Origin: Sphingobacterium sp. PCS056
Lineage (GTDB): Bacteria; Bacteroidota; Bacteroidia; Sphingobacteriales; Sphingobacteriaceae
Direction of reading: 5' to 3'
Length of the DNA stretch: 64,000 nt
Assembly: GCF_023273895.1 (NCBI RefSeq)
Contig: NZ_CP096883.1
Coordinates: 3,224,001 to 3,288,000, forward strand
The position numbers and the translations under genes are program-made. Below the pieces are notes generated by a model. That model was not told the DNA's origin and did no database searches. It saw nothing but the letters and a program-made list of their open reading frames with translations. Shown in pieces: positions 17,396 to 26,156 of this stretch. The number at the start of each line of letters is the position of its first letter. Positions within the stretch are counted from its first letter, which is position 1.

Positions 17396-19048
17396 ATGAA
17401 CAATCATTTTAAAACTATAAAAATAGCCCTATTGGCATTGACGCTCAGTTTACAGATATCGGGCTGTAAAGATCTTACTGAAATCAACATCAATCCCAAT
17501 GGTGTAAGTGAGGAGCAGGCAAATCCTAACCTGCTGTTGCCGACTATACTTGCTGGTACAGCTAGTAAATATAATGAACTCAGTTTTACAGATCTTGGAG
17601 GGGTCGTGCAGTACACGCAATTGGATGCCTGGTTTGATGCACACAATGATTATAAATGGACCGGTGGAATCTTAAGCTGGGATGCTTATTACGGCTATCT
17701 ACGTGATAACGAGTTGATGCGTCGCCGTGCAGAAGAATTAGGACTAGACTTTCATCAAGGAGTTTCGCTGGTCATGCGTGCTTACCTCTTTGGACTGATC
17801 ACCGATCTATGGGGTGATGCTCCATATACCGATGCGCTCAAAGCCGAAATGGGAGGGGTGCAGTACAATTTTCCCAAGTTTGATCGACAGGACGTGATCT
17901 ATAAGGGCATAATTGAAGAACTGAAACAGGCAAACGCCTTGTTTTCAAAACCTAATGGCCGCTATGATGTTTTGGCAAGCGCAGATATCTATTTTGGAGG
18001 GAATGTGTCCAAATGGCGTCGCTTTGCCAACTCGCTGGCGCTTCGATATTATATGCGTATCGCTGAGAAAGAAAGTTCGTATGCCAGAAAAGGAATAGAA
18101 GAGATGGTCGCAAGTCCGACAGATTTTCCATTAATTACATCTGCGGAGGATGATGTGTTGATGGATTTTATGGGAAATAATGCAGCAGATTCCTGGCCCT
18201 CCAATACCGTTTTTGATGCCAGTGGAAGTAACTTCCGAAGAATGAAAATGTGTGCAACACTTGTCGACCGTTTACAAGAGCTTCATGACCCGCGTATCGC
18301 TGTATGGGCGAAAAAAGTAGAGATTCCAATTGAAATTCGCTCGACAGAGCCAAATGGAACGGATAAAATTGTAAATGGTAAACGTATTGTTTCTCCAGAT
18401 GTAGTCAAAGGTATTGCTGTAGATGTAGATGTCGAATACGTAGGATTGCCACCTAGTGTTTCTAAAAACCCATCAGCTTATAATCTCAATCCTAGCCCGG
18501 GGCAGACTTCGATCAATCCACATGTCTCTTATCTGAATGATCGTTATAAAGCCGCTAAAGGTGGGATGCTGAAGGCTCGTTTACTTGCTGCATCTGAGGT
18601 GAATTTTATATTGGCAGAAGCTGCCAAGAAAGGATGGACCTTAGCAGGTTCTGCTAAGGCATACTATGAACAAGGGGTGCGCAATTCGCTTAAAAGTTGG
18701 GGCGTAGAAAATGATTATAGTGCCTATATTCAACAGCCTGGGGTTGCTTTTGATAATACATTGGCACAGATCATGGAACAGAAATGGATTTCGAATTGGA
18801 CTACTGCATCTCAAGCTTGGTTTGACTATAGAAGGACAGGGCTTCCGTTGCTAAAGGCAGGTCCTGCAGCTAGCCGTTCACAACTACCCCTAAGGATACC
18901 CTATATGCAGAATGAAATGAGTGTCAATCAAAAGAATGCTGCAGAAGCTTTAGCACGTATCGAAAAGACAGCATACTCCCAAGCAGATAATGAAAATAGT
19001 GCATGGTCTAAGTCCTGGCTTTTGCAGGGAACTAATAAACCTTGGTAA
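17396..19048 (+). CDS. SusD/RagB-family nutrient-binding outer-membrane lipoprotein
   Basis: A 550-aa protein with a lipoprotein signal peptide ending in the lipobox LQISGC, so it is anchored to the outer membrane. Family features are the TPR-like helical core (YLFGLITDLWGDAPYTDAL is the usual SusD motif) and the C-terminal segment (AAEALARIEKTAY). It belongs to the SusD-like SusD_ext/SusD-2 group judging by NPNLLLPTIL near the N-terminus. It caps the SusC barrel encoded just upstream. Confidence 0.94.
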   Translation: MNNHFKTIKIALLALTLSLQISGCKDLTEININPNGVSEEQANPNLLLPTILAGTASKYNELSFTDLGGVVQYTQLDAWFDAHNDYKWTGGILSWDAYYGYLRDNELMRRRAEELGLDFHQGVSLVMRAYLFGLITDLWGDAPYTDALKAEMGGVQYNFPKFDRQDVIYKGIIEELKQANALFSKPNGRYDVLASADIYFGGNVSKWRRFANSLALRYYMRIAEKESSYARKGIEEMVASPTDFPLITSAEDDVLMDFMGNNAADSWPSNTVFDASGSNFRRMKMCATLVDRLQELHDPRIAVWAKKVEIPIEIRSTEPNGTDKIVNGKRIVSPDVVKGIAVDVDVEYVGLPPSVSKNPSAYNLNPSPGQTSINPHVSYLNDRYKAAKGGMLKARLLAASEVNFILAEAAKKGWTLAGSAKAYYEQGVRNSLKSWGVENDYSAYIQQPGVAFDNTLAQIMEQKWISNWTTASQAWFDYRRTGLPLLKAGPAASRSQLPLRIPYMQNEMSVNQKNAAEALARIEKTAYSQADNENSAWSKSWLLQGTNKPW

Positions 19049-19070
19049 AACATAGAAAAAACTAATAAAG

Positions 19071-20276
19071 ATGATCATGAATATAAAAAATGTAATGGTA
19101 TTATTGAGCTTGTGCTGTCTCACACGCATAAGTACGGCGCAAATTCAGAACCAAGGTGCCTATCCTGACCGTATGGTCCTGACTTGGTCCGATAATCCTG
19201 CTACGACACAATCCGTGACCTGGAGGATAAATAGCAGTTCCAATAAAATCATAGGACAGGTGGTTGAGGAGCAAAGCGGACCCGATCTGGAGCAGAGCGC
19301 ACAAACAGTGACAGGGATCAAGAGTCAGTTAAAAATAGAGGGCAGTAGCCAACTAGATAGCTATGGACAAGTTACGTTTGCGCGATTGAAAGCGGGGACA
19401 GTATATGCTTATCGTGTAGGCGATGGGGAGAATTGGAGTGCGTGGAATCAGTTTCGTACGGCAGATCTAAAGGGTGGTTTTTCATTTATTTACCTGGGCG
19501 ATGCACAGAATGATTTACGTTCGAAATGGTCCCGTTCCATTCGTAAAGCTTTTCAACAGGAGCCTAATGCACGTTTTATTGTTCATGCTGGCGATCTGAT
19601 AAACCGTTCCAATAACGATAGCGAATGGGGTGAATGGCATGAAGGAGCAGGATTTATCCATCAGATGATACCTGCTGTACCCACACCGGGCAATCATGAA
19701 TACCGCAGGGACTCTTTGGGGCAGCTGGTCTTAGATCCGCACTGGAAAATGCAATTTCATCTTCCTAAAAATGGACCTGCGGATATGCAGGATGCGGTGT
19801 ATTACCTAGATTATCAAGATGTGCGCATGATCTCATTAAATTCACAATTAATCATGTTGGATTCTATTGCTGCTCAAAAACAAGAACAATGGTTAGCGGA
19901 TGTTCTGGCATCCTCAAAAGCTAAATGGAATATTGTTGTGATGCATCATCCGGTTTATTCAACAGCAAAGAATAGAGATAACACGATTCTTCGTGAACGT
20001 TTTAGACCTATTTTCGAAAAGTATGGCGTCGATCTGGTTTTGCAGGGACATGATCATACCTATGCAAGAGGAACAGCTGGTCAAGTTCGTCCGGTATATC
20101 TCCTTTCAGTAGCAGGACCAAAGATGTATGGTTCTGATTCGGAACGTTGGATGGAAGTGTCAGGTGCGCAGACACAGCTCTACCAAGTTATTCGGGTGAC
20201 TGACGAAAAGCTTTATTTTTCAAGTTATAAACTCAATGGGCAGCTGTTTGACTCATTTGAATTATCTAAGAAATAA
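19071..20276 (+). CDS. Purple acid phosphatase-type metallophosphoesterase
   Basis: A 401-aa secreted protein: signal peptide to about residue 24, a fibronectin-III-like purple-acid-phosphatase N-terminal domain (MVLTWSDNPATTQSVTWRI), then the calcineurin-like catalytic domain. The five metal-binding blocks are present: YLGDAQND, HAGDLINRS, PGNHEY, VVMHHPVYS and LQGHDHTYARG. The enzyme should release phosphate from monoesters in the periplasm or at the surface. It follows SusD by 22 bp and runs directly into the GDPD gene, so it is part of the same operon. Confidence 0.92.
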   Translation: MIMNIKNVMVLLSLCCLTRISTAQIQNQGAYPDRMVLTWSDNPATTQSVTWRINSSSNKIIGQVVEEQSGPDLEQSAQTVTGIKSQLKIEGSSQLDSYGQVTFARLKAGTVYAYRVGDGENWSAWNQFRTADLKGGFSFIYLGDAQNDLRSKWSRSIRKAFQQEPNARFIVHAGDLINRSNNDSEWGEWHEGAGFIHQMIPAVPTPGNHEYRRDSLGQLVLDPHWKMQFHLPKNGPADMQDAVYYLDYQDVRMISLNSQLIMLDSIAAQKQEQWLADVLASSKAKWNIVVMHHPVYSTAKNRDNTILRERFRPIFEKYGVDLVLQGHDHTYARGTAGQVRPVYLLSVAGPKMYGSDSERWMEVSGAQTQLYQVIRVTDEKLYFSSYKLNGQLFDSFELSKK

Positions 20277-20277
20277 A

Positions 20278-21126
20278 ATGGAACATGCTATTCGTATATT
20301 TTTGATCGCATCATGTTTGTTGTTTTCAATGGTCTATGCACAGTCTGTGCGATTGTTAGCAGAGTTGGGCAAAAAGGACATCCATATTGCGGCACATCGA
20401 GGGGTGCATACACAGTATCCTGAAAATTCTATTCCAGCGATATTGGAGGCTATATCTTTAGGGGTTTCTATCGTTGAGATTGATGTCAGAAGTACAAAAG
20501 ACGGCGTGCTACTCGTGATGCATGATGCAACAGTGGATCGTACCACTACAGGGAAAGGAACGGTCAGTAATCTAACTTATGCTGATATTCAGAAGCTTTA
20601 TTTGCGCGAGACACCTCATGGTTCTGCTTCTCCATATCAGGTGCCTACTTTGCAGGAAGTACTTCGTATCTGTAAGGGTAAAATTATCGTCGATATCGAT
20701 TTTAAGGAAGAGAATAAAAAATATATAGCAAACGCTTTTGACCTGATTGCTGCAGAAAATATGGTTGACGAAGTCTTGTTTTTTCTCTATGATCACCAAG
20801 ATATGAAACACGTTTATTCGCTTCATCCTACGATCACCCTTTTTCCACGAGCAAGAAATAGGAAAGATTTGAATGCCATACTGAAGTCAAAGTTGACCTC
20901 TGTGGTGCATATCGATGCATCTTTCGAAAACGTTGAACACTTGAAAAAGCTTAAAGATCAGGGTGTCATCTTATGGATGAATAGTTTGGGTGATATCGAT
21001 AAGCAAGCGCTTAGGCAGGGTAATCGTGTTTACGAACTGTTTCTAAAGGAGTATCCTTATATTAAGATTATTCAGACGGACTATCCAGCGCTATGGACCA
21101 AGATGTTAGGGAGTGAAAATAAATAA
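20278..21126 (+). CDS. Glycerophosphodiester phosphodiesterase, secreted
   Basis: The start at 20278 (MEHAIRIFLIASCLLF) is chosen because it begins a clear signal peptide and lies one base after the stop of the phosphatase gene; a longer frame from 20236 would overlap that gene and spoil the signal. The 282-aa product has the GDPD motifs AAHRGVHTQYPENS, the metal-binding EID in SIVEIDVRSTKDG, and MHDATVDRTTTGKG. It splits glycerophosphodiesters into glycerol-3-phosphate and alcohol; the neighbouring phosphatase could then free the phosphate. Confidence 0.93.
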   Translation: MEHAIRIFLIASCLLFSMVYAQSVRLLAELGKKDIHIAAHRGVHTQYPENSIPAILEAISLGVSIVEIDVRSTKDGVLLVMHDATVDRTTTGKGTVSNLTYADIQKLYLRETPHGSASPYQVPTLQEVLRICKGKIIVDIDFKEENKKYIANAFDLIAAENMVDEVLFFLYDHQDMKHVYSLHPTITLFPRARNRKDLNAILKSKLTSVVHIDASFENVEHLKKLKDQGVILWMNSLGDIDKQALRQGNRVYELFLKEYPYIKIIQTDYPALWTKMLGSENK

Positions 21127-21139
21127 ATGGAGCAATTAT

Positions 21140-21185
21140 AAACACCAAGTGTCTTCTGTCATATGATAGAAGACACTTGGTGTTT
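21140..21185. terminator. Strong bidirectional terminator
   Basis: 18-bp perfect arms (21140-21157, 21168-21185; AAACACCAAGTGTCTTCT and complement), with A- and T-rich flanks on both sides. It ends the left phosphoester operon and, from the other side, the dehydrogenase gene. Confidence 0.85.
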
Positions 21186-21234
21186 TAAAAGCCTGTTTGA
21201 GGCTCTATGCTTTATTTGTGAAAAAATAATGTCA

Positions 21235-22074
21235 TTATAGTGCCGTTGATAGGGTATAACTTTTCCATTGCTCTACATCATTGGTGAGAATATCTATCTT
21301 TTTATAAACAATATCATACGCATCGCTTCCCAAAAACAAATGTACGGGTGGATTTTCTGATTTGCTTATGGCGATTAATGCATCGGCTGCTTTATCAGGA
21401 TCATTGGGCTGATGGCCATCAATATCGTTCAAGTGTGCTTGTTCAGATTGACGGGCGGCTTCGTATGCTGCTATCGTATGCTGCGGAGTCTGGACAGATC
21501 CTTTAGCTAGAAAATCGGTGCGAAAATATCCTGGATATACGACCGTTGCCTTTATTCCAAATCCTTTTACTTCTTCAGCTAGACTTTCTGTTAAACCCGC
21601 AACAGCAAATTTAGTGGCACAATAAATTCCCCAACCTGCAAATCCCCCCGAAAAACCACCTATCGAAGCAATATTAAAAATATGTCCCGATTTATGTTGG
21701 CGTAAATAAGGCATCGCGTTTCTAATGATATTTAAGGAGCCGAAGACATTGATGTCAAAACTGCTTCTCGCTTCTTCGTCCGTTAATTCTTCTAAAGTGC
21801 CTATTTGTCCAAAACCTGCATTGTTAACGATAACATCTAGCTTTCCAAAATGAGTCATACTCGTTGCAACTGCATTTTTTACATCCTCGTTGTCGGATAA
21901 GTTTACTTCTATTGGTAAAAATAAATCCGATACATCACCAAGCTCTTGGATCAAAGCGTGTTTATTCCGAGAGGTGGCAATTACCCTAAATCCTTCTTTT
22001 AATAATTTTTTCACTAGTGATAAGCCCAAACCTTTTGAAGCTCCTGTGACTAACCATACTTTTTTTGTATTCAT
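21235..22074 (-). CDS. SDR-family oxidoreductase
   Basis: A 279-aa classical short-chain dehydrogenase: cofactor site VTGASKGLGLSL (residues 9-20), NNAGFGQ, catalytic Ser in FNIASIGGF and YCATK as YxxxK. It keeps all catalytic residues. The substrate is unknown. An AraC gene lies 72 bp upstream on the same strand, a common regulator-enzyme pairing in this phylum, but a separate promoter box at 22097-22104 suggests its own transcript. Confidence 0.9.
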   Translation of the reverse strand: MNTKKVWLVTGASKGLGLSLVKKLLKEGFRVIATSRNKHALIQELGDVSDLFLPIEVNLSDNEDVKNAVATSMTHFGKLDVIVNNAGFGQIGTLEELTDEEARSSFDINVFGSLNIIRNAMPYLRQHKSGHIFNIASIGGFSGGFAGWGIYCATKFAVAGLTESLAEEVKGFGIKATVVYPGYFRTDFLAKGSVQTPQHTIAAYEAARQSEQAHLNDIDGHQPNDPDKAADALIAISKSENPPVHLFLGSDAYDIVYKKIDILTNDVEQWKSYTLSTAL

Positions 22075-22096
22075 CGTTTTGATTTTTATGATAATA

Positions 22097-22104
22097 CAAA
22101 TGTA
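22097..22104 (-). promoter_or_regulatory. -7 box of the SDR gene
   Basis: TACATTTG on the minus strand matches TAnnTTTG, 22 bp upstream of the ATG at 22074. Confidence 0.5.
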
Positions 22105-22146
22105 AAATGATGCTCAAGAGTAGGATAACGAAAAGCTAACAATAAC

Positions 22147-23055
22147 TTACGAAATTCTAACATTTCTAAATTTCGTGGGATTAATTTCTAAATGTTTTTT
22201 GAAGAAATTATTGAAATGCGTCACTTCGGTAAAGCCTAATGCAAAAGCAATTTCAGATACATTCCAATCGGTTTGGACTAAAAGAACTTTGGCTTCTTGT
22301 AGCAAGCGTTCGGCAATGATTTGGGTGGGAGTTTTATGGGTGATTTCTTTGACTGCTCTGCTCAAATGGTTGACATGCACTGCAAGTTGACCAGCAAAAT
22401 CAGATGCAGAACGAAAATGTACCCTTTGTCTGGTATCTTCAATAGGAAATTGTCTTTCTAGTAATTCCAGAAACAAAATAGCGATACGATGTGAAGCATT
22501 GATTTCCTGTTTTTCGATCTTTTTTGCGGGCTGCATTTTTAAGGTTTGATGCAGAATTTCAAACACCAAATTTCGCAATGCGTCGTATTTATGTACATAC
22601 TCCGAATCAATTTCTTCGAACATAGTCAAGTAGATATGCTTTATCTTTTCGGTTTGTTCGTCGCTAAGTTCAAAAATTGGAGTTCCATTAGGCTGGAAGA
22701 CTTCATAATTTCTTAAGTTTCCGAAATGATGAAAAAATGAAGGCGTAAACACACAGAAAAAACCGGACTGCTCGTCATCAATTGATTCCCAATTATAGGG
22801 GATCTGAGGGTTGGCAAATAAAAGTGCTTGCTTTTTTATCTCGATTTCCTTATCGGCATAATAAATTTTGTTTTTGCCAATAATTAAGCTGATTTTATAA
22901 TAGTCTTTCCTACTGTATGGTACCGGTTTGGCATGGCTACCTACAAAATCATCTAATCTAAATACATTAAAATGGCCAATCTCTTTCCGGATATTATCAG
23001 GCACCCAATTGAGCTTGGTCTTATAAAAATCTTCGATTGATTGTGTCTTTTCCAT
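22147..23055 (-). CDS. AraC-family transcriptional regulator
   Basis: A 302-aa regulator with an N-terminal cupin-like sensor domain (KKQALLFANPQIPYNWES) and a C-terminal AraC DNA-binding region: SASDFAGQLAVHVNHLSRAV and NVSEIAFALGFTEVTHFNNF, followed by FFKKHLEINPTKFR. It probably controls the dehydrogenase gene next to it. The start MEKTQSIEDFYK is preceded by a TAACTTTG box. Confidence 0.92.
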   Translation of the reverse strand: MEKTQSIEDFYKTKLNWVPDNIRKEIGHFNVFRLDDFVGSHAKPVPYSRKDYYKISLIIGKNKIYYADKEIEIKKQALLFANPQIPYNWESIDDEQSGFFCVFTPSFFHHFGNLRNYEVFQPNGTPIFELSDEQTEKIKHIYLTMFEEIDSEYVHKYDALRNLVFEILHQTLKMQPAKKIEKQEINASHRIAILFLELLERQFPIEDTRQRVHFRSASDFAGQLAVHVNHLSRAVKEITHKTPTQIIAERLLQEAKVLLVQTDWNVSEIAFALGFTEVTHFNNFFKKHLEINPTKFRNVRIS

Positions 23056-23058
23056 TTT

Positions 23059-23066
23059 TCAAAGTT
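23059..23066 (-). promoter_or_regulatory. -7 box of the AraC gene
   Basis: TAACTTTG on the minus strand, 3 nt before the ATG at 23055, with TTTG at a suitable distance further upstream. It implies a leaderless or near-leaderless mRNA, or a later start codon. Confidence 0.45.
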
Positions 23067-23142
23067 ACAAAAAACAAACAAATGAAAGCGTGCTCGTTTT
23101 TCTATAATAGTCTTTAATCCAGACTTCATCGTATCTATTTGA

Positions 23143-23268
23143 AAAATTTTGATAGATACAATTGGTATAAATACGTTAGCTATTGATGTCCTAGCAGCAT
23201 TTTTAGCGATCATGAAAAGGGGTGCAATGGATGATGAGTTTAACAAGATCAAGAAAAATTTAGCTTAG
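23143..23268 (+). pseudogene. Possible 3' remnant of an unknown gene
   Basis: Forty-one codons are open and read like the end of a real protein, with the helical stretch LAIDVLAAFLAIMKRGAMDD and a final KIKKNLA before TAG. There is no start codon with support upstream (TGA at 23140-23142). I do not recognise the family. It lies in an otherwise empty 410-bp gap. Confidence 0.25.
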
Positions 23269-23412
23269 CAACACTATGTATCACCAAATTGGATATTATT
23301 GCAACTGTTGAAGAGATGGGTCAATATGGAAAAATAGGAGTCTGGTTCTAAAAGGCGTGAGAGTGGTTTTTATGTAAAATAATCTATAATTTTTAATTAA
23401 GGTATGGAAAAA

Positions 23413-23439
23413 AAGGAGATACAAAATCTGTATCTCCTT
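23413..23439 (-). terminator. Rho-independent terminator of the right phosphoester operon
   Basis: Arms AAGGAGATAC and GTATCTCCTT (23413-23422, 23430-23439). On the minus strand the hairpin is followed by a run of eight T, the classic form. It lies 30 bp past the end of the acid phosphatase gene. Confidence 0.82.
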
Positions 23440-23468
23440 GTATTACTAGATTGTTTTATTGCTCCTGT

Positions 23469-24485
23469 TTACGGTGTATCGATAGAAAGGATGGTGCTAT
23501 AAATAACGTTTCCTTGGTGGTCGATGCACTGCACCTGTAATCGATCCTGATTTAGGGAGAAGTACATAAACCCATAAATAGAGGCCTCAAAGCGACTATA
23601 ACTTAAACCCTTTTTAACGGGAGTCACTTCAGAACCGCTTCCTGAAATAAACTGATGAAAACAATTGTTATCCATCTTTAAATGCTGCATAGAATGTTCG
23701 TGTCCAGACAGGTATAATGGAATCCGATGTTTGGTTAACAAGGGTTGCAAGACCTTCCTGACGGCTAATGTATCATAGTTCTCCGTGCGTGGACCTGCCG
23801 TATATAGCGGATGATGCCCCACTACAATCTTCCATTTTGCTTTAGAAGATTGAAGGAGCTCATCTAGCCAAGCGATTTGTTTTTCAGGTTGTTGACCCGT
23901 CACATGGGGCCCATATTCGCTATTCTGATAGAATTCGGGTATCAATGGATTGGTGTCTATAAAAGCGAAAAGCACCTCGACGTCATCCTTGATCTTAAAT
24001 GTTTTGCTATAATAACGTGCTGGCATCTTCCACCTCCGGCTAATGCTGCTGTAGCGTATCTGGGCATCTGGATCTGACTTGTAATCATGATTTCCCAAGA
24101 TCGGATACCAATCCCATTGTAAAGAGAAATCGGTATAGACATTTTCAAATGAATAATGCCATAGCGGATCGTGTTCGCTGGCAACACCTGAAGGATAAAA
24201 ATTATCACCTGTCGAGATGATAAAATCATTGGGATGTTCGCTGGCCCATTTGCCCATTTGCTGTGCCACCTGGATCTGATGATCAGCACCATTGCGTCCC
24301 CAATCGCCAACAGCTAAAAAATGCAGATCATACTCGTCTCTTAGCAAAGCGCGGCTATCGATATCTGCGCTTTCTATTCTTGTTGTTGATCCAGCAACTA
24401 TAGGACCTAAAGGTAAAGCAGAAAGTCTACTGACCATAGCAGTACTCAAGGTACTGATGACAAATGCTCTTCTTTTCATGTTCAA
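23469..24485 (-). CDS. Tartrate-resistant-type acid phosphatase (calcineurin-like metallophosphoesterase), probable Tat substrate
   Basis: A 338-aa protein. The N-terminus MNMKRRAFVISTLSTAMV has the twin Arg and hydrophobic stretch of a Tat-like signal. The catalytic domain has the metal sites GDWGRNG, STGDNFYPSG, LGNHDYKS, VVGHHPLYTAG and SGHEHSMQHL, closest to TRAP/type 5 acid phosphatases rather than to the two-domain plant-type enzyme in the left locus. It follows SusD by 6 bp, so it is cotranscribed with the right SusCD pair. Confidence 0.92.
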   Translation of the reverse strand: MNMKRRAFVISTLSTAMVSRLSALPLGPIVAGSTTRIESADIDSRALLRDEYDLHFLAVGDWGRNGADHQIQVAQQMGKWASEHPNDFIISTGDNFYPSGVASEHDPLWHYSFENVYTDFSLQWDWYPILGNHDYKSDPDAQIRYSSISRRWKMPARYYSKTFKIKDDVEVLFAFIDTNPLIPEFYQNSEYGPHVTGQQPEKQIAWLDELLQSSKAKWKIVVGHHPLYTAGPRTENYDTLAVRKVLQPLLTKHRIPLYLSGHEHSMQHLKMDNNCFHQFISGSGSEVTPVKKGLSYSRFEASIYGFMYFSLNQDRLQVQCIDHQGNVIYSTILSIDTP

Positions 24486-24491
24486 CTGTGA

Positions 24492-26141
24492 TTAGTACCC
24501 GTTATTCTGTTTCCATTTTGTATTCACTTCCATCACAGGTCTTGGGATAGGAAATATACGGCGGAAGCGTTCTGAATATCCTGCGCTGTATAAAGATTTG
24601 AATCCCCAGTCTTCCTCAAATTTGCCAAAACGGATCAAATCATTTCTGCGCCAAGATTCATCAGAAAATTCCCTTGCTCGCTCGTCCAGTATATCGGTTA
24701 AAGTAGGTGGAGCAGTTAATGCAGGAGCATGGACATAGGCACGTATTTGATTCATGAGCGACATGGGTGTTTCCCCATTAGTAGGTGCTGCACCCCGCAA
24801 GATCGCTTCGGCTTTCATCAATAAAATATCGGCATATCGGAAGATCGGCACATCGTTACTTTGGTTTCTATTATTTGCAGCCGTGACGTTTACATCCATG
24901 TAAAATTTAACCGACCGGTAGCCCATTGATCGCCCTTTTTGATCATTACCTGCATTGAGTGTCGGACCCCCATCTGGGCGAAGTTTGATTTCTTTGGTCG
25001 TTTCCATATGCCAGTCAAAAGTGACATTAGCATCGCTTCCGGCATAGTCTTGATCGATCCCTTTTTTAGAAGTTTTGATTAAAAATGGACGTGTTAAATC
25101 TGGAGTATAGTCAGACCAATAATATTGAAGTCCACCCATGTAAGCCGCATTTCTGTCATCACCCGTCAGGTTGAATTTGGCTAGAAAAGTAGGTAATACG
25201 CGAAATGTGCCGCCTACGCTTTGTGGTAGTTTGGCAAATTGATTTTGTCCGCTGCGGTGTATCCAAAAGCGTGCATAATTCATTCCTTGCTGTTTCTCTC
25301 GATCGAAAGGCATAGCAAATATGAAATCTTTGATCTGCGGTCCATTGTCGGGACGGAATTTTTCCATGAACTTGTGGCTGCTGAGGTTAAATTGACCAGA
25401 CCCAATAATGTCATCGCACATCGCTACTACTTGTGCTAGTTTTTCATTGGGCATGCTTGCGGTGTAGTTTGCGACATCACTCGAAGTATATACGGCCCAA
25501 TTGAGGTATAATTTGGCTAACAAAGCATCTGCCATGTAACGTGTTGCTTTACCATATGTGGAGGCAGAAACTTCTTTGGGCAAACGATCTCGAACAGCTA
25601 ATAATTCGGTGGAGATGAAGTTGGCAATTTCAGATCGTGAGGAGCGATCTGGAATTTGATCAACCTTGCCGGTGATCAGTGGTGCTCCTCCAAAATTGTC
25701 CATCAATATAAAGTAAAAGTAAGCTCTCATGGCGCGCATTGGTGCGGCTTTATCACTTTCATTATCCCCAAAAATAGCCAGTACATTGTTGGAAAGATTG
25801 ATACCGGACATAGCTGCATTCCACATCGTTGGCAGGATGGCATTATCAGGAGTCCAATTATGGACGTGGAGTTCGCGGAATCGACCACCATCATACCAAT
25901 CGGTACCCAAAGAAAGGCTTACGGCTTCGTCAGAGGATAGGGTTTGCGCCATCCAGTGATTGTTGCCTAATGCAGCTCGATATGCAGCATAAACATCTGC
26001 TGATATGGCTTCTGCTGCTCTATCACTAGTTGGAAATTCGGTATACTGTGATTTGATGTCTACATCTAAATCGGTACAGGCAACTAAAGTTGCCGCAAAT
26101 GCAGATAGGGTAAAAAGACGTAAATATGGTTTTGATTTCAT
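24492..26141 (-). CDS. SusD/RagB-family outer-membrane lipoprotein
   Basis: A 549-aa lipoprotein (lipobox TLVACTD) of classic RagB/SusD type: MRAYFYFILMDNFGGAPLIT is the family's central motif and the C-terminal DERAREFSDESWRRNDLIRFG, ending in FPIPRPVMEVN, is the typical SusD close. Unlike the SusD of the left locus it has the full RagB ending, so the two loci are not recent duplicates. It pairs with the SusC encoded 15 bp upstream. Confidence 0.95.
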   Translation of the reverse strand: MKSKPYLRLFTLSAFAATLVACTDLDVDIKSQYTEFPTSDRAAEAISADVYAAYRAALGNNHWMAQTLSSDEAVSLSLGTDWYDGGRFRELHVHNWTPDNAILPTMWNAAMSGINLSNNVLAIFGDNESDKAAPMRAMRAYFYFILMDNFGGAPLITGKVDQIPDRSSRSEIANFISTELLAVRDRLPKEVSASTYGKATRYMADALLAKLYLNWAVYTSSDVANYTASMPNEKLAQVVAMCDDIIGSGQFNLSSHKFMEKFRPDNGPQIKDFIFAMPFDREKQQGMNYARFWIHRSGQNQFAKLPQSVGGTFRVLPTFLAKFNLTGDDRNAAYMGGLQYYWSDYTPDLTRPFLIKTSKKGIDQDYAGSDANVTFDWHMETTKEIKLRPDGGPTLNAGNDQKGRSMGYRSVKFYMDVNVTAANNRNQSNDVPIFRYADILLMKAEAILRGAAPTNGETPMSLMNQIRAYVHAPALTAPPTLTDILDERAREFSDESWRRNDLIRFGKFEEDWGFKSLYSAGYSERFRRIFPIPRPVMEVNTKWKQNNGY

Positions 26142-26156
26142 GATAAAATATGCTGA

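Noticed and set aside
21235..23055. The SDR/AraC pair as part of the phosphoester loci
   Set aside because: Separated from both sides by strong terminators and having their own promoter boxes; no phosphate-related function visible.
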